From SZUA-430 sp040080835 (GTDB taxonomy: Bacteria; Pseudomonadota; Alphaproteobacteria; Micropepsales; Micropepsaceae): a DNA stretch of 64,000 bases. The stretch's first letter is position 1, and every line of letters begins with the position of its first letter. The notes beneath the pieces were generated by a model that was given only the letters and a program-made list of their open reading frames with translations, searched no databases and was not told the origin of the DNA. A program made the translations under genes and the position numbers. This document shows, in pieces, positions 26,305 to 35,319 of the stretch. Where the stretch lies: positions 1-64,000 of the forward strand of contig JBEBHP010000010.1 of assembly GCA_040080835.1 (NCBI GenBank), read 5' to 3'.

Positions 26305-27920
26305 TGGCCATGCCCCTTGTCGGTAATCTTGGGCAGCGTATTGAACTGGTGGAACGGAGGCGGCGATGGCAGCGTCCACTCAAGCGTTGTTGCCCCTGCT
26401 CCCCACGGATTGTCCGCAACCTTGCGCTTGGCCATGAACATCTCAACGATGACCCACATGAAAATGAGTGTGGCAAAGGCAGAAATGAACGAGCCTACGG
26501 ACGAGACATAGTTCCAATAGGCATAGGCATCCGGATAATCGATATAGCGGCGTGGCATGCCCGCAAGACCCAGGAAGTGCTGCGGGAAGAATGCGAGGTT
26601 CACGCCAACGAATGTCAGGTAGAAGTGCGTTTTGCCCCAGAACTCGCTGTACTGGTAACCCCACATCTTGCCAGACCAGTAGTAGAAGCCGGCAAACACT
26701 GCAAACACGGCACCGAGTGACAGCACGTAGTGGAAGTGCGCCACCACGTAATATGTGTCGTGCAGCGATGTATCGACACCCGAGTTTGCGAGCACGACGC
26801 CGGTCACGCCACCCACGGTAAACAGGAAGATGAACCCGATCGCCCACAGCATCGGCGTCTTGAACTCGATTGAACCGCCCCACATCGTGGCAATCCAGGA
26901 AAAGATCTTGATGCCGGTCGGAACCGCGATGACCATGGTCGCTGCAAGGAAGTAGGCTTCGGTGTTTACGCCCATACCTGCAGTGTACATGTGGTGCGCC
27001 CAGACGACGAAGCCGACGACGCCAATTGCCACCATGGCATAGGCCATGCCGAGGTAACCGAAGACGGGCTTGCGCGAGAACGTGGATACGATCTGGCTGA
27101 CGATGCCGAAGCCCGGGAGAATGAGGATGTAAACTTCCGGGTGGCCGAAGAACCAGAACAGATGCTGGAACAACAGCGGGTCGCCATTGCCGGCCGGGTC
27201 AAAAAAGGTCGTTCCAAAGTTCCGGTCCGTCAGCAGCATGGTGATCGCGCCCGCGAGTACGGGCAACGACAGCAACAGCAGGAATACCGTGACCAGGATT
27301 GACCAGACGAACAACGGCATGCGGTGCAGGGTCATGCCCGGCGCGCGCATGTTGAAAATCGTCGTGATGAAATTGATTGCGCCAAGGATCGAAGACGCAC
27401 CCGCAAGGTGAAGCGCCAGAATTGCGAAGTCCATTGCAGGTCCGGGTGAACCCGTGGTCGAGAGCGGTGCGTAAATCGTCCAACCGCCGCCGACACCATG
27501 ACCGCCAGAATCTCCTTCGACGAACATGGACAGGACCAGAAGGGTGAATGAGAACGGCAGCAGCCAGAACGAAATATTGTTCATGCGCGGGAACGCCATG
27601 TCAGGCGCGCCGATCATGAGAGGCACGAACCAGTTCCCGAAGCCACCGATCATCGCCGGCATGACCATGAAGAAGATCATGATCAGAGCATGGGCTGTTA
27701 CGAACACGTTGTAGAGATGCGGGTCACCGGAGAAGTACTGAACGCCCGGTTCCATCAACTCTGCGCGAATTGCCACCGACATGGCACCGCCGATCAGCCC
27801 CGCGATTATCGCGAAGACGATGTACATCGTGCCGATGTCTTTGTGGTTTGTCGAATACACGTATCGCGCCCAGCCGGTCGGGTGATGCGCGTGGTCGTCG
27901 GCGTGCTTGTCGTTCGCCAT
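26301..27920 (-). CDS. ctaD: Cytochrome c oxidase subunit I
   Basis: Catalytic subunit of an aa3-type heme-copper oxidase, 539 residues and twelve membrane segments. The heme a and CuB ligands lie in recognisable blocks: TAHALIMIFFMVMPA, FWFFGHPEVYILILPGFG (CuB His and the cross-linked Tyr), WAHHMYTAG and DTYYVVAHFHYVLS. The GHPEVY glutamate marks an A1-type proton channel. The gene sits 22 bp after ctaC and is translationally coupled to ctaB. Confidence 0.98.
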   Translation of the reverse strand: MANDKHADDHAHHPTGWARYVYSTNHKDIGTMYIVFAIIAGLIGGAMSVAIRAELMEPGVQYFSGDPHLYNVFVTAHALIMIFFMVMPAMIGGFGNWFVPLMIGAPDMAFPRMNNISFWLLPFSFTLLVLSMFVEGDSGGHGVGGGWTIYAPLSTTGSPGPAMDFAILALHLAGASSILGAINFITTIFNMRAPGMTLHRMPLFVWSILVTVFLLLLSLPVLAGAITMLLTDRNFGTTFFDPAGNGDPLLFQHLFWFFGHPEVYILILPGFGIVSQIVSTFSRKPVFGYLGMAYAMVAIGVVGFVVWAHHMYTAGMGVNTEAYFLAATMVIAVPTGIKIFSWIATMWGGSIEFKTPMLWAIGFIFLFTVGGVTGVVLANSGVDTSLHDTYYVVAHFHYVLSLGAVFAVFAGFYYWSGKMWGYQYSEFWGKTHFYLTFVGVNLAFFPQHFLGLAGMPRRYIDYPDAYAYWNYVSSVGSFISAFATLIFMWVIVEMFMAKRKVADNPWGAGATTLEWTLPSPPPFHQFNTLPKITDKGHGH

Positions 27921-27942
27921 AGTATTTCAAACTCCCAATGCT

Positions 27943-28797
27943 TTAGCGCGAAGCGAGCGCGGAAGACGCGCCACTGAGCTGAGCTGATTTCTTCTTGTTA
28001 GCGACCCATTCGTCGAACTTTTCCTGGCTGACGACTTCAACGACGATGGGCATGTAGGCGTGGCGTACGCCGCAAAGTTCCGAGCACTGGCCATAGAACA
28101 CCCCTTCACGGTTAGCCTTGAACCACGTCTGGTTCAAACGACCCGGGACGCCGTCGACCTTCAAACCGAAGGCCGGGATCGTCCACGAATGGATGACGTC
28201 GGTCGATGTCACCAGCACGCGGACGACCTTGTTGACAGGAACAACAACCCGGCCGCCTTCCTTGACGGCAAGCAAACGGGGTTCGTCCGCTGCCTTGGCT
28301 TCTTCGTCGGATGCAGCTTCGGCCAGTTCGATTTCCACACCCTGGTCAGGGTACTCGTAGGACCAGTTCCACTGATGACCAATGGCCTTCACAGTTATGT
28401 CGGGCGTTCCCGGGATCACTTCACCTTCATACAGAAGCGGGATCGACCTGATCGCAATCAGGCCCAGAATGATGACCGGAACAATTGTCCAGATCACCTC
28501 TATCAGCGTGTTGTGAGACCAATTCGAAGGTTTCGGGTTGGCCTTCGCGTTGTAGCGGACCATCACCCACAGAAGCAGGCCAAGCACGAACAGCGTAATT
28601 CCAGTGATGATCACCATCAGGAACTGATGGAAATCATGAATGTGCTGCATGTGATCGGTGGCGGGAGCCATAAGATCGATCTGACGATCAACCGCATAGC
28701 CACCCTCGGTTGGTTCAGCCCAACCGACAGTCGAGGTCAAAAGCGACGCCGTGAGCGCCGATAAACCCGTGAATCCAATTCGCAAGAATGCGCGCAT
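27943..28797 (-). CDS. ctaC: Cytochrome c oxidase subunit II
   Basis: Membrane-anchored CuA protein that takes electrons from cytochrome c. From the ATG at 28797 (284 residues) there is a signal peptide (RIGFTGLSALTASLLTSTVGWA), two helices (about 45-68 and 95-118) and a cupredoxin domain. The CuA ligands are in DVIHSWTIPAFG and GQCSELCGVRHAYMP. A TTG three codons upstream is the only other start. It heads the minus-strand oxidase run, so the promoter should lie between 28800 and 29250. Confidence 0.96.
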   Translation of the reverse strand: MRAFLRIGFTGLSALTASLLTSTVGWAEPTEGGYAVDRQIDLMAPATDHMQHIHDFHQFLMVIITGITLFVLGLLLWVMVRYNAKANPKPSNWSHNTLIEVIWTIVPVIILGLIAIRSIPLLYEGEVIPGTPDITVKAIGHQWNWSYEYPDQGVEIELAEAASDEEAKAADEPRLLAVKEGGRVVVPVNKVVRVLVTSTDVIHSWTIPAFGLKVDGVPGRLNQTWFKANREGVFYGQCSELCGVRHAYMPIVVEVVSQEKFDEWVANKKKSAQLSGASSALASR

Positions 28798-29253
28798 GCG
28801 CCTCAACAGCCCCGTTTCAGCCGAAAGATTTGGAAAATCCCAAGAAGAATCGCCTCTCAGGAATACATGAAGACGATTTTAGAGGACGGGATTTAGCGGC
28901 GGAGGGTACGCACAGTCATTGCGACCTTATGCCACAATACTTTCAAGGCTGTGCAATATGGCGGAGAGACACACTGCGGCGTGCCACTTGATCGCACTTG
29001 GATCAACGCCAAATGCTCAAAATTCCTCGCGATCCGAGCGAACACGCAATTGTGGAACGCCGCGAGATCAATTCGAAACCTACGAGCGCCGCAAAATGGC
29101 AGGTCGCGCTCGAAGGACTGAATGTGTCCCGGCCGCATCAGAGCACGCATACCAACCACCCACTGATACCGGTGCAATTGTCCAATTCCGGTTTCCACTT
29201 TGGATAAAACAGATTTACGCTGGATGATCACCAATTCAGCCAGCGAGTAGTCA
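28798..29253. other. Divergent promoter region of ctaC and tldD
   Basis: About 455 bp with no acceptable gene. A minus frame at 28893-29555 runs into tldD antisense and has no protein-like pattern. Promoters for the oxidase run (minus) and for tldD (plus) must lie here, but I cannot pick out clear boxes or palindromes. Confidence 0.4.
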
Positions 29254-30678
29254 ATGTCTGCAAGCAGCGATCTCTTTTTCACACAAGCGGGACTGAACCG
29301 GTCTGAGGTTGAACGCATCACCGGAGATGCCCTGAAAGGCACCGACGATGGCGAACTCTTTCTGGAGTACCGCCTGTCGGAGAGCTTTGTCTTCGATGAT
29401 GGTCGCATGAAATCGGCAAGTTTCGACACGACGCAGGGTTTCGGCTTGCGTGCAGTCGCCGGAGAAGCCATCGGGTTCGCGCATGCCTCAGAGCTTAGCG
29501 AGGCTGCCATGCGGCGAGCCGCTGACGCAGTGCAGGCAGTGAAAAGCGGGCACACGGGTTCGTGGGCCGCGGGCCCTGCACGCAGTAACGTAAAGCTCTA
29601 TTCGGATGCCAATCCGATTGAATCGACGCCGTTCGATGTAAAGACCAAACTGCTGGCCGACATCGATGCTTATGCCCGCAAAAAGGATCCGCGCGTCCGG
29701 CAGGTATCCTGTTCGCTCTATGGTGAATGGCAGGCTGTCGAAATCCTGCGGCCTGACGGGATGACCGTTCGCGATGTGCGTCCGCTTGTCAGACTCAATG
29801 TCTCGATCGTTGCCGGAGAAGGTGATCGCCAGGAATCCGGCTCGCATGGCATGGGTGGCCGCACGTCGCTGGACTTGTACCTCAAACCCGAAACCTGGCA
29901 GGGCGCCGTGGACGAGGCCCTGCGTCAGGCGCTGGTCAATCTGCAGTCTGTCGCGGCGCCCGTCGGCGTGATGCAGGTCGTGCTCGGGCCGGGATGGCCC
30001 GGCATACTGCTGCATGAAGCCGTCGGTCACGGGCTTGAGGGTGATTTCAACCGCAAGAAGACCAGTGCGTTTGCTGGCCTGCTGGGACAGCGTGTCGCCT
30101 CACCGGGCGTGACAGTCGTTGACGATGGAACGCTCGACTCACGTCGCGGCTCTCTTTCGGTTGATGACGAAGGAACGCCGACGAGCCGTACCGTGCTGAT
30201 CGAAGACGGCATTCTGAAAGGCTATCTGCAGGACCGGCAGAACGCGCGCCTCATGGGCATGAAGGCGACAGGCAACGGACGGCGCCAGTCATATGGCTGT
30301 TCGATCATGCCGCGCATGACGAACACGTTCATGCTTGCAGGCAATTCTGACCCGCAGGAAATCCTGAAGAGCGTGAAGAACGGCCTCTATGCCGTGAACT
30401 TCGGTGGCGGACAGGTCGACATCACGAACGGCAAATTCGTTTTCAGCTGCACGGAAGCCTACAGGATCGAAGACGGAAAGGTCGGCGCGCCCGTGAAGGG
30501 CGCAACGATCATCGGCAATGGCGCGGATGCACTTACACGCGTAAAGATGATCGGCAACGATCTGAAACTCGACACCGGCGTCGGCACTTGCGGCAAGAAT
30601 GGCCAGAGCGTTCCCGTCGGTGTCGGCCAGCCAACATTGCTGATCGAGGGCCTGACAGTGGGCGGAACCGCTGCATGA
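29254..30678 (+). CDS. tldD: Metalloprotease TldD
   Basis: Zinc protease subunit that with TldE/PmbA trims small peptides such as microcins and degrades unfolded CcdA-like proteins. The length of 474 residues is usual. The zinc motif HExxxH is His254-Glu255 to His259 in GILLHEAVGHGLEGDFNRK. Other family blocks are FGLRAVAGEAIGFAHAS, DDEGTPTSRTVLIEDGILKGYL and the C-terminal GTCGKNGQSVPVGVGQPTLLI. No tldE is in the window. Its stop overlaps the start of the Rieske oxygenase gene (ATGA). Confidence 0.96.
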   Translation: MSASSDLFFTQAGLNRSEVERITGDALKGTDDGELFLEYRLSESFVFDDGRMKSASFDTTQGFGLRAVAGEAIGFAHASELSEAAMRRAADAVQAVKSGHTGSWAAGPARSNVKLYSDANPIESTPFDVKTKLLADIDAYARKKDPRVRQVSCSLYGEWQAVEILRPDGMTVRDVRPLVRLNVSIVAGEGDRQESGSHGMGGRTSLDLYLKPETWQGAVDEALRQALVNLQSVAAPVGVMQVVLGPGWPGILLHEAVGHGLEGDFNRKKTSAFAGLLGQRVASPGVTVVDDGTLDSRRGSLSVDDEGTPTSRTVLIEDGILKGYLQDRQNARLMGMKATGNGRRQSYGCSIMPRMTNTFMLAGNSDPQEILKSVKNGLYAVNFGGGQVDITNGKFVFSCTEAYRIEDGKVGAPVKGATIIGNGADALTRVKMIGNDLKLDTGVGTCGKNGQSVPVGVGQPTLLIEGLTVGGTAA

Positions 30679-31721
30679 CTTCGTTACCCGTCCTGCAGAC
30701 AACGGCGTCGGCGGCTTCGTACCGCGACCCTGCGCGCTATGCGCGAGAGCGAACGTCGATCTTCGGCCGCTCATGGCTGTTCATGGCACACACGTCGGAA
30801 CTGCAAAGCGAAGGCGATGTCGTGACGGCGACGATTGCGGGCTTTCCCTTGCTCGTTGTGCGGAACGGTGAGGGCATCAAGGGCTTTCACAATGTCTGTC
30901 GGCACCGCGCCGGGCCACTGATGGATCAGGACCGTGGCAACTGCAGCGGCGGGTTGGTCTGCAAGTATCATGGCTGGGCGTACACACTGGATGGCCGCTT
31001 GCGCAATGCGCGCGACTTCGGCGCCGCGGCGGGCTTTGACCCGCGCAATTTTGGCCTGATGCCCCTTGTGGTCGAGACGTGGCGCAACTTTGTGTTTGTC
31101 AACGCGGACCTTGAGGCGGCACCGCTGATGACAGCGCTGTCTCCTCTCGACAGGAAATTGGGCGACCGAAAGTTCGAGCATCTGGTGCATGCCGAGCGGC
31201 GCATGCACGACATTGCGTGCAACTGGAAGATCTATGTAGAGAACTATCTGGAGGGCTATCACATCCCGAATGTGCACCCGATGCTCAATGCTCAGGTTGA
31301 TGCCCAGCGATACGAAGTAACCGTCGAAGGCGCGATCTGCTTTCACAATTCGCCACCCAGGAGAAAGGACGCGAGCGTCTATGATGGCGTTTGGGCTTTC
31401 GCCCTGCCCCATCTGGGGGTGAATTCGTATGGCGAAGCCGGCGTGATGATGGAACGCATGTTGCCGATGGGCCCCGACGCGACCCGGCTGGTCTATGACT
31501 ATTATCTGCCTGAACTGGTGGCGTCCAACGAACAGGCAAAGCAGCGGATTATTGAAACCTCGGCAATTGTCACGGCGGAAGACAAGTGGATCTGCGAGAA
31601 GGTGCAGGTCAATATTGACGCCGGCATCTATCACACCGGGGTGCTGTCGCCCAAACACGAGGCCGGCGTTGGCTGGTTCCAGAAATACTTTTCAGCAGCA
31701 ATCGATAGCAGAGGAAACTGA
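30675..31721 (+). CDS. Rieske non-heme iron oxygenase, alpha-subunit type
   Basis: 348 residues. The Rieske [2Fe-2S] ligands are the Cys-His pairs in CRHRAGPL and CKYHGWAY. The catalytic iron site reads NYLEGYHIPNVHP, giving the two His ligands. The family hydroxylates aromatic or quaternary-ammonium substrates using electrons from a separate reductase, and no reductase gene is adjacent. The ATG at 30675 overlaps the tldD stop; an upstream open extension inside tldD is not used. It is followed 3 bp later by a serine hydrolase gene, suggesting a catabolic operon. The substrate is unknown. Confidence 0.92.
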   Translation: MTSLPVLQTTASAASYRDPARYARERTSIFGRSWLFMAHTSELQSEGDVVTATIAGFPLLVVRNGEGIKGFHNVCRHRAGPLMDQDRGNCSGGLVCKYHGWAYTLDGRLRNARDFGAAAGFDPRNFGLMPLVVETWRNFVFVNADLEAAPLMTALSPLDRKLGDRKFEHLVHAERRMHDIACNWKIYVENYLEGYHIPNVHPMLNAQVDAQRYEVTVEGAICFHNSPPRRKDASVYDGVWAFALPHLGVNSYGEAGVMMERMLPMGPDATRLVYDYYLPELVASNEQAKQRIIETSAIVTAEDKWICEKVQVNIDAGIYHTGVLSPKHEAGVGWFQKYFSAAIDSRGN

Positions 31722-31724
31722 TAC

Positions 31725-32981
31725 ATGAGCGCCCGCCCCGAAGCCGTTGGCCTGTCCTCGACGCGTCTTGAGAACATTGATGCCTTCGTCAAACGCAAAT
31801 ACCTCGATACGGGGTGCATGCCCGGCGCCCTGACGATGGTCTGGCGCAAGGGCGAAGTCGCGCATTTTTCGGCCATCGGCATGGCCGATGTCGAACGCAA
31901 GAAGAAGCTCGCTGAAGACACGATCTTTCGCATTTACTCCATGACGAAACCGATCACGTCGGTCGCCTTCATGATGCTTGTCGAACAGGGACTGATCGCG
32001 CTTGACGATCCGGTTCACAAGTTCATTCCCGAATGGAAGGACCTCGGTGTCTACAATGGCGGCTTCATGGAGACGTTTCGCACGAAGCGTCCCGAACGTC
32101 CGATGCTGGTTGTCGATTTGTTGCGGCATACGTCCGGCCTTACATATGGCTTCCAGCAATCCACCAATGTGGATGCCGCCTACCGCAAAGTGAAAGTCGG
32201 CGAGATCGAAAAGCATGGCACACTGGATGAAATGGTTGCCAAGCTTGCGAAACTGCCGCTCGAGTTTTCGCCGGGTTCGGCTTGGAACTATTCGGTGTCA
32301 ACCGACATCCTGGGCTACATCGTCGGCAAGGTTTCCGGCATGAAGTTCGAAGACTATCTACGAACGAAAATCTTCAAGCCGCTGGGAATGAGCGATACCG
32401 ACTTCCATGTTCACGCGGGCAAGGAAAGCCGCTTTGCCGCCTGCTATTCGGTGAGCCCGAAAGGCGGTATGGACCTGCAGGACGATCCTGCGAAGAGTCC
32501 TTATCTTGAACCACCCGCGCTTGTGTCCGGTGGTGGCGGCCTTGTTTCGACTGCGAGCGATTATCTCAAGTTCTGCCGCATGATGATCAGCGGTGGTTCG
32601 CTTGATGGGACGCAGATCATAAGCCCGAAGACCGTCGAATTGATGACGAAGAACCACTTGCCTGACAACAAGGACCTGCCTGCGCTTTCGCGCTCGCTGT
32701 TCAGTGAGGTGGCCTATAACGGCATCGGCTTTGGACTTGGGTTCTCGGTGACCATGGATCCAGTGAAGACGTTGATCCCGGGCTCAGTCGGTGAGTATTC
32801 CTGGGGCGGTGCGGCCTCGACCAGCTTCTGGATCGATCCGAAGGAAGACCTGATTGCAATTTTCATGACACAGCTGCTGCCGTCGAGTTTCTATTCGATC
32901 CGCCGCGAGCTGAGGACAATGGTTTATTCGTCGTTCGTGAGCGAAGCGGGGCAGCCGGCGAAGCCAAGGGTCGGGTTCTGA
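31725..32981 (+). CDS. Class C beta-lactamase-like serine hydrolase
   Basis: 418 residues of the beta-lactamase/penicillin-binding-protein fold, close to family VIII esterases. The nucleophile motif SxxK is Ser72-Met-Thr-Lys75. The second motif appears as YSV in WNYSVSTDILGYIVG, and a WGG block lies near the C-terminus (EYSWGGAASTSFWI), where beta-lactamases have KTG. There is no signal peptide, so a cytoplasmic esterase or lactone/amide hydrolase is more likely than an antibiotic resistance enzyme. It lies between the Rieske oxygenase and P450 genes with spacers of 3 and 4 bp. Confidence 0.92.
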   Translation: MSARPEAVGLSSTRLENIDAFVKRKYLDTGCMPGALTMVWRKGEVAHFSAIGMADVERKKKLAEDTIFRIYSMTKPITSVAFMMLVEQGLIALDDPVHKFIPEWKDLGVYNGGFMETFRTKRPERPMLVVDLLRHTSGLTYGFQQSTNVDAAYRKVKVGEIEKHGTLDEMVAKLAKLPLEFSPGSAWNYSVSTDILGYIVGKVSGMKFEDYLRTKIFKPLGMSDTDFHVHAGKESRFAACYSVSPKGGMDLQDDPAKSPYLEPPALVSGGGGLVSTASDYLKFCRMMISGGSLDGTQIISPKTVELMTKNHLPDNKDLPALSRSLFSEVAYNGIGFGLGFSVTMDPVKTLIPGSVGEYSWGGAASTSFWIDPKEDLIAIFMTQLLPSSFYSIRRELRTMVYSSFVSEAGQPAKPRVGF

Positions 32982-32985
32982 GGTC

Positions 32986-34371
32986 GTGTCATCCGCGACG
33001 GCTTTTCCCACATGGAATGCGCTTCCCGTCAGGCCTCCCGCCCCTCCCGTTCCGGCCAAGGATCTTTCCGCGCTTCAGCTCGTCGCAGCGACCTTGCGAT
33101 CAAATCTTTCGATCTGGCCGGACTATGCTTTCGACGTCCTTGTCAACAAGCGCACGACATTGGGACTGACGGCTCTGCTGGTGAGTGATCCGGTCTGGGT
33201 CCGCCACGTCTTGATCACCAATGCGTCGAACTATCGGCGTCCTTCGACGGTCCGACGCGTCGCCTTGCCTGTCGGGGGAAGCGGGCTGTTTCTTGCAGAG
33301 GGGGAAGAGTGGCGCCGGCAGAGACGGATCCTTGCACCCAGCTTCGCGCCGTCGAGCCTCGACATCCTGGTGCCGCATTTCCACGAGGCCGCGCTTCACC
33401 TGCTTCGTTCCCTCGACGGACGGGCGCAGACAAACCTTTCCGAGGCGTTCCAGGATACGGCGCTCGAAGCCGTTTTCCGGGCGCTTTTTTCGCTACCGGA
33501 AGACGCGGCCCGGCAAAAGCTCAGCCGTCTGGTGCGCGACTTCGTCAACGGGCCCGGTCGGCCTGGCCTCTTTGATGGCTTTGCACGCACCGAAACGTCA
33601 TTTGCGTTTGCACTGGGCAAACGGCGGCGTTTCCAGAGCGCCTGGTTTGGCGAGATCGATACGATTGTGGCGGCACGACGCGCGAAGCCCGTCGGCGCGG
33701 GTCACGGGGACATGTTGGACCACCTGCTGGCGCTGCGCGATGCCGAGACCGGTGAAGCACTTGCGGACGACGAGGTACGCGACCAATGCGCCACCATGTT
33801 CTTTGCCGGATCCGAAACGACGGCGCGTCTGATGTTCTGGGCGAGCTACCTCCTGACGCTTGACCGCAACGAGCAGGCACGCGTGCAGGCTGAGATTGCG
33901 GCGCATCCGCCTGACCGGATCCGTACGCTCAAGGACCTCGACAACTGGCCGCGCCTGAAGAACTTGCTTTACGAGGCACTGCGCCTCTATCCGCCCTTGC
34001 CCCACATCATGCGCGAGGCGATTGGCAAGGACCGCATTGCTGATTTCGATGTCGCGCCGCGTGACCAGATCTGGGCCAGTGCCTGGGTCATGCACAGGCA
34101 CCGGAAGTTCTGGGAGAACCCCACCGCCTTCATGCCCGACCGCTTTGCCGGCAAGTCGGCGCCCTGGGTGCAAATTCCGGCCTATGTTCCTTTCGGCGTC
34201 GGCCCGCGAATTTGCATCGGGCTGAACTTCGCGCTTGCAGAGGCCCAGATCGTGCTGGCGCACCTTTTGCAGCGCTATGGGCTCGGTACGGGCGCGCGAC
34301 CGGTGATGCCGGTTGGGCGCGTGACGACGGAACCGGATCATGAGCCGATGTTCGGGCTGACGCTGCGGTGA
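32986..34371 (+). CDS. Cytochrome P450
   Basis: 461 residues. The heme loop FGVGPRICIG places the thiolate at Cys410. The I-helix reads MFFAGSETTARLMFW with the acid-alcohol-like SETT, the K-helix ExxR is EALRLYPP, and the PERF-type motif appears as MPDRF. It is a soluble bacterial monooxygenase needing a ferredoxin partner, which is not encoded nearby. The start is GTG at 32986, four bases after the hydrolase stop, so it is the last gene of the tldD run. The substrate is unknown; lipids or aromatics are plausible from the neighbours. Confidence 0.95.
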   Translation: MSSATAFPTWNALPVRPPAPPVPAKDLSALQLVAATLRSNLSIWPDYAFDVLVNKRTTLGLTALLVSDPVWVRHVLITNASNYRRPSTVRRVALPVGGSGLFLAEGEEWRRQRRILAPSFAPSSLDILVPHFHEAALHLLRSLDGRAQTNLSEAFQDTALEAVFRALFSLPEDAARQKLSRLVRDFVNGPGRPGLFDGFARTETSFAFALGKRRRFQSAWFGEIDTIVAARRAKPVGAGHGDMLDHLLALRDAETGEALADDEVRDQCATMFFAGSETTARLMFWASYLLTLDRNEQARVQAEIAAHPPDRIRTLKDLDNWPRLKNLLYEALRLYPPLPHIMREAIGKDRIADFDVAPRDQIWASAWVMHRHRKFWENPTAFMPDRFAGKSAPWVQIPAYVPFGVGPRICIGLNFALAEAQIVLAHLLQRYGLGTGARPVMPVGRVTTEPDHEPMFGLTLR

Positions 34372-34398
34372 TATTTTAGTTGGCGATCTGGCGCAGCG

Positions 34399-34773
34399 CT
34401 ATTTCTTCGCAGCAGCGTCCGCCAATCCAAGCGCGATCTGCTTTTTCCTGGGCAAGCCACCGGCCACTATGCGGTGAGACTGGCGGATGTAGTCCTTCAG
34501 GTCCTTTTTCCCGAGGCCCGGCTTTGCGTAGTGCTGGATCCATTTCAAGCCGCGTGAGGCGAGATAGGGCGCGGGACGAAGACCCGGGCGGTCCTTGAGC
34601 ATCTCGAAAGCGACGTCGCTCACCTTGAATGAAACAGCTGCTGCGCCGCTGTCCCAGCCTCCGACGGCAAACACCTTGCCGCCCACCTTCCACACGTGTG
34701 ATCCGCCCCACTGCACAACATTCGTCGTGGCCGGTAGCGCGCCACAAAACGCGTTGAACTCCTCATACGTCAT
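34399..34773 (-). CDS. MmcQ/YjbR family protein
   Basis: 124 residues of the YjbR fold, a small double-wing DNA-binding-like domain of unknown role. Family blocks are MTYEEFNAFCGALPATT, VWKVGGKVFAV, FKVSDVAFEMLKDRPGLRPAPYLA and a terminal DYIRQSHRIVAGGLPRK. The frame extends upstream to 35034, but the ATG at 34773 has GGAG at good spacing and matches the family start. The upstream part of the frame belongs to a decayed esterase whose original stop overlapped this ATG. Confidence 0.9.
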   Translation of the reverse strand: MTYEEFNAFCGALPATTNVVQWGGSHVWKVGGKVFAVGGWDSGAAAVSFKVSDVAFEMLKDRPGLRPAPYLASRGLKWIQHYAKPGLGKKDLKDYIRQSHRIVAGGLPRKKQIALGLADAAAKK

Positions 34774-34997
34774 CGACTCCGTCCCTCCCAAAGCCACACC
34801 AGCTCCCGGCAATGTCTTCTCGAGCACGCGCTGGTCGAAGTGGCGGTAGCCGAGGGACAGTGTGAAGCGGTAGTCGTAGCCTTTCGCAGCGAGGGCGCCG
34901 GCCATGCGCTGGTTGGCGAGAGGCCAGTTGTGCCAGGTCTCTTCCGGGTCGTCGGCATGGAGGTCCTTCTCTCCGACTTCCAGCCAGACGCACAGCG
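34770..34997 (-). pseudogene. C-terminal remnant of an esterase D/enterochelin-esterase-like gene
   Basis: About 75 codons resemble the end of an alpha/beta-hydrolase esterase: VWLEVGEKDLHADDP, then NWPLANQRMAGALAAKGYDYRF, and the His-containing RHFDQRVLEKTLP. The expected ending (LVWLWEGRSR and a stop at 34770-34772) is in another frame; one extra G near CCGGGAG would explain the shift. In that frame the stop overlaps the yjbR start as ATGA, so the two genes were once coupled. The nucleophile elbow and the rest of the protein are missing. Confidence 0.75.
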
Positions 34998-35296
34998 GCT
35001 TTCGCAAAGGCAATCTGCGTCGGATGCACGCCAATCAGATAGCGCGCGGGCGTCCCCTCAAAGGGAATGGCGTCCAGGGTTTGGAACTGCGTCTTGTGAA
35101 AGCGCCCGACCTGGTCCGCCTTCGTCTTGTCGAGCGCCTGTTCACTGCCTGCGATGCGCCCATACACTTTCTCGAAGTCTGCCCGGACGGCATCCCCGCC
35201 GACTTGAGTGAAGACATTCGGGATCAGGGCCACGCCTTCGCGACGCCAGGTCTCGACATCTTCCGGTTTGAATCGCCGGCGTAGTACTGAATTCAC
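34995..35296 (-). pseudogene. N-terminal remnant of a phytanoyl-CoA dioxygenase-like gene
   Basis: From a GTG at 35296 about 100 codons read VNSVLRRRFKPEDVETWR, then GVALIPNVFTQ, GRFHKTQFQTLDAIPF and YLIGVHPTQIAFAKAA. This resembles the N-terminus of PhyH-family Fe(II)/2-oxoglutarate oxygenases. The similarity stops near 34995, before the iron-binding HxD...H region, and the sequence passes directly into the esterase remnant in another frame. A deletion that joined two neighbouring genes is the simplest reading. Confidence 0.7.
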
Positions 35297-35319
35297 CGAT
35301 GGGTTCCTCACCTGTATCT

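Noticed and set aside
28893..29555. 220-codon minus frame in the ctaC-tldD gap
   Set aside because: Half of it is antisense to tldD, and the rest shows no conserved pattern or start signal.
31725..32981. Possible antibiotic-resistance beta-lactamase
   Set aside because: There is no signal peptide and the KTG motif is replaced by a WGG-type block, which fits esterase-like family VIII enzymes better.
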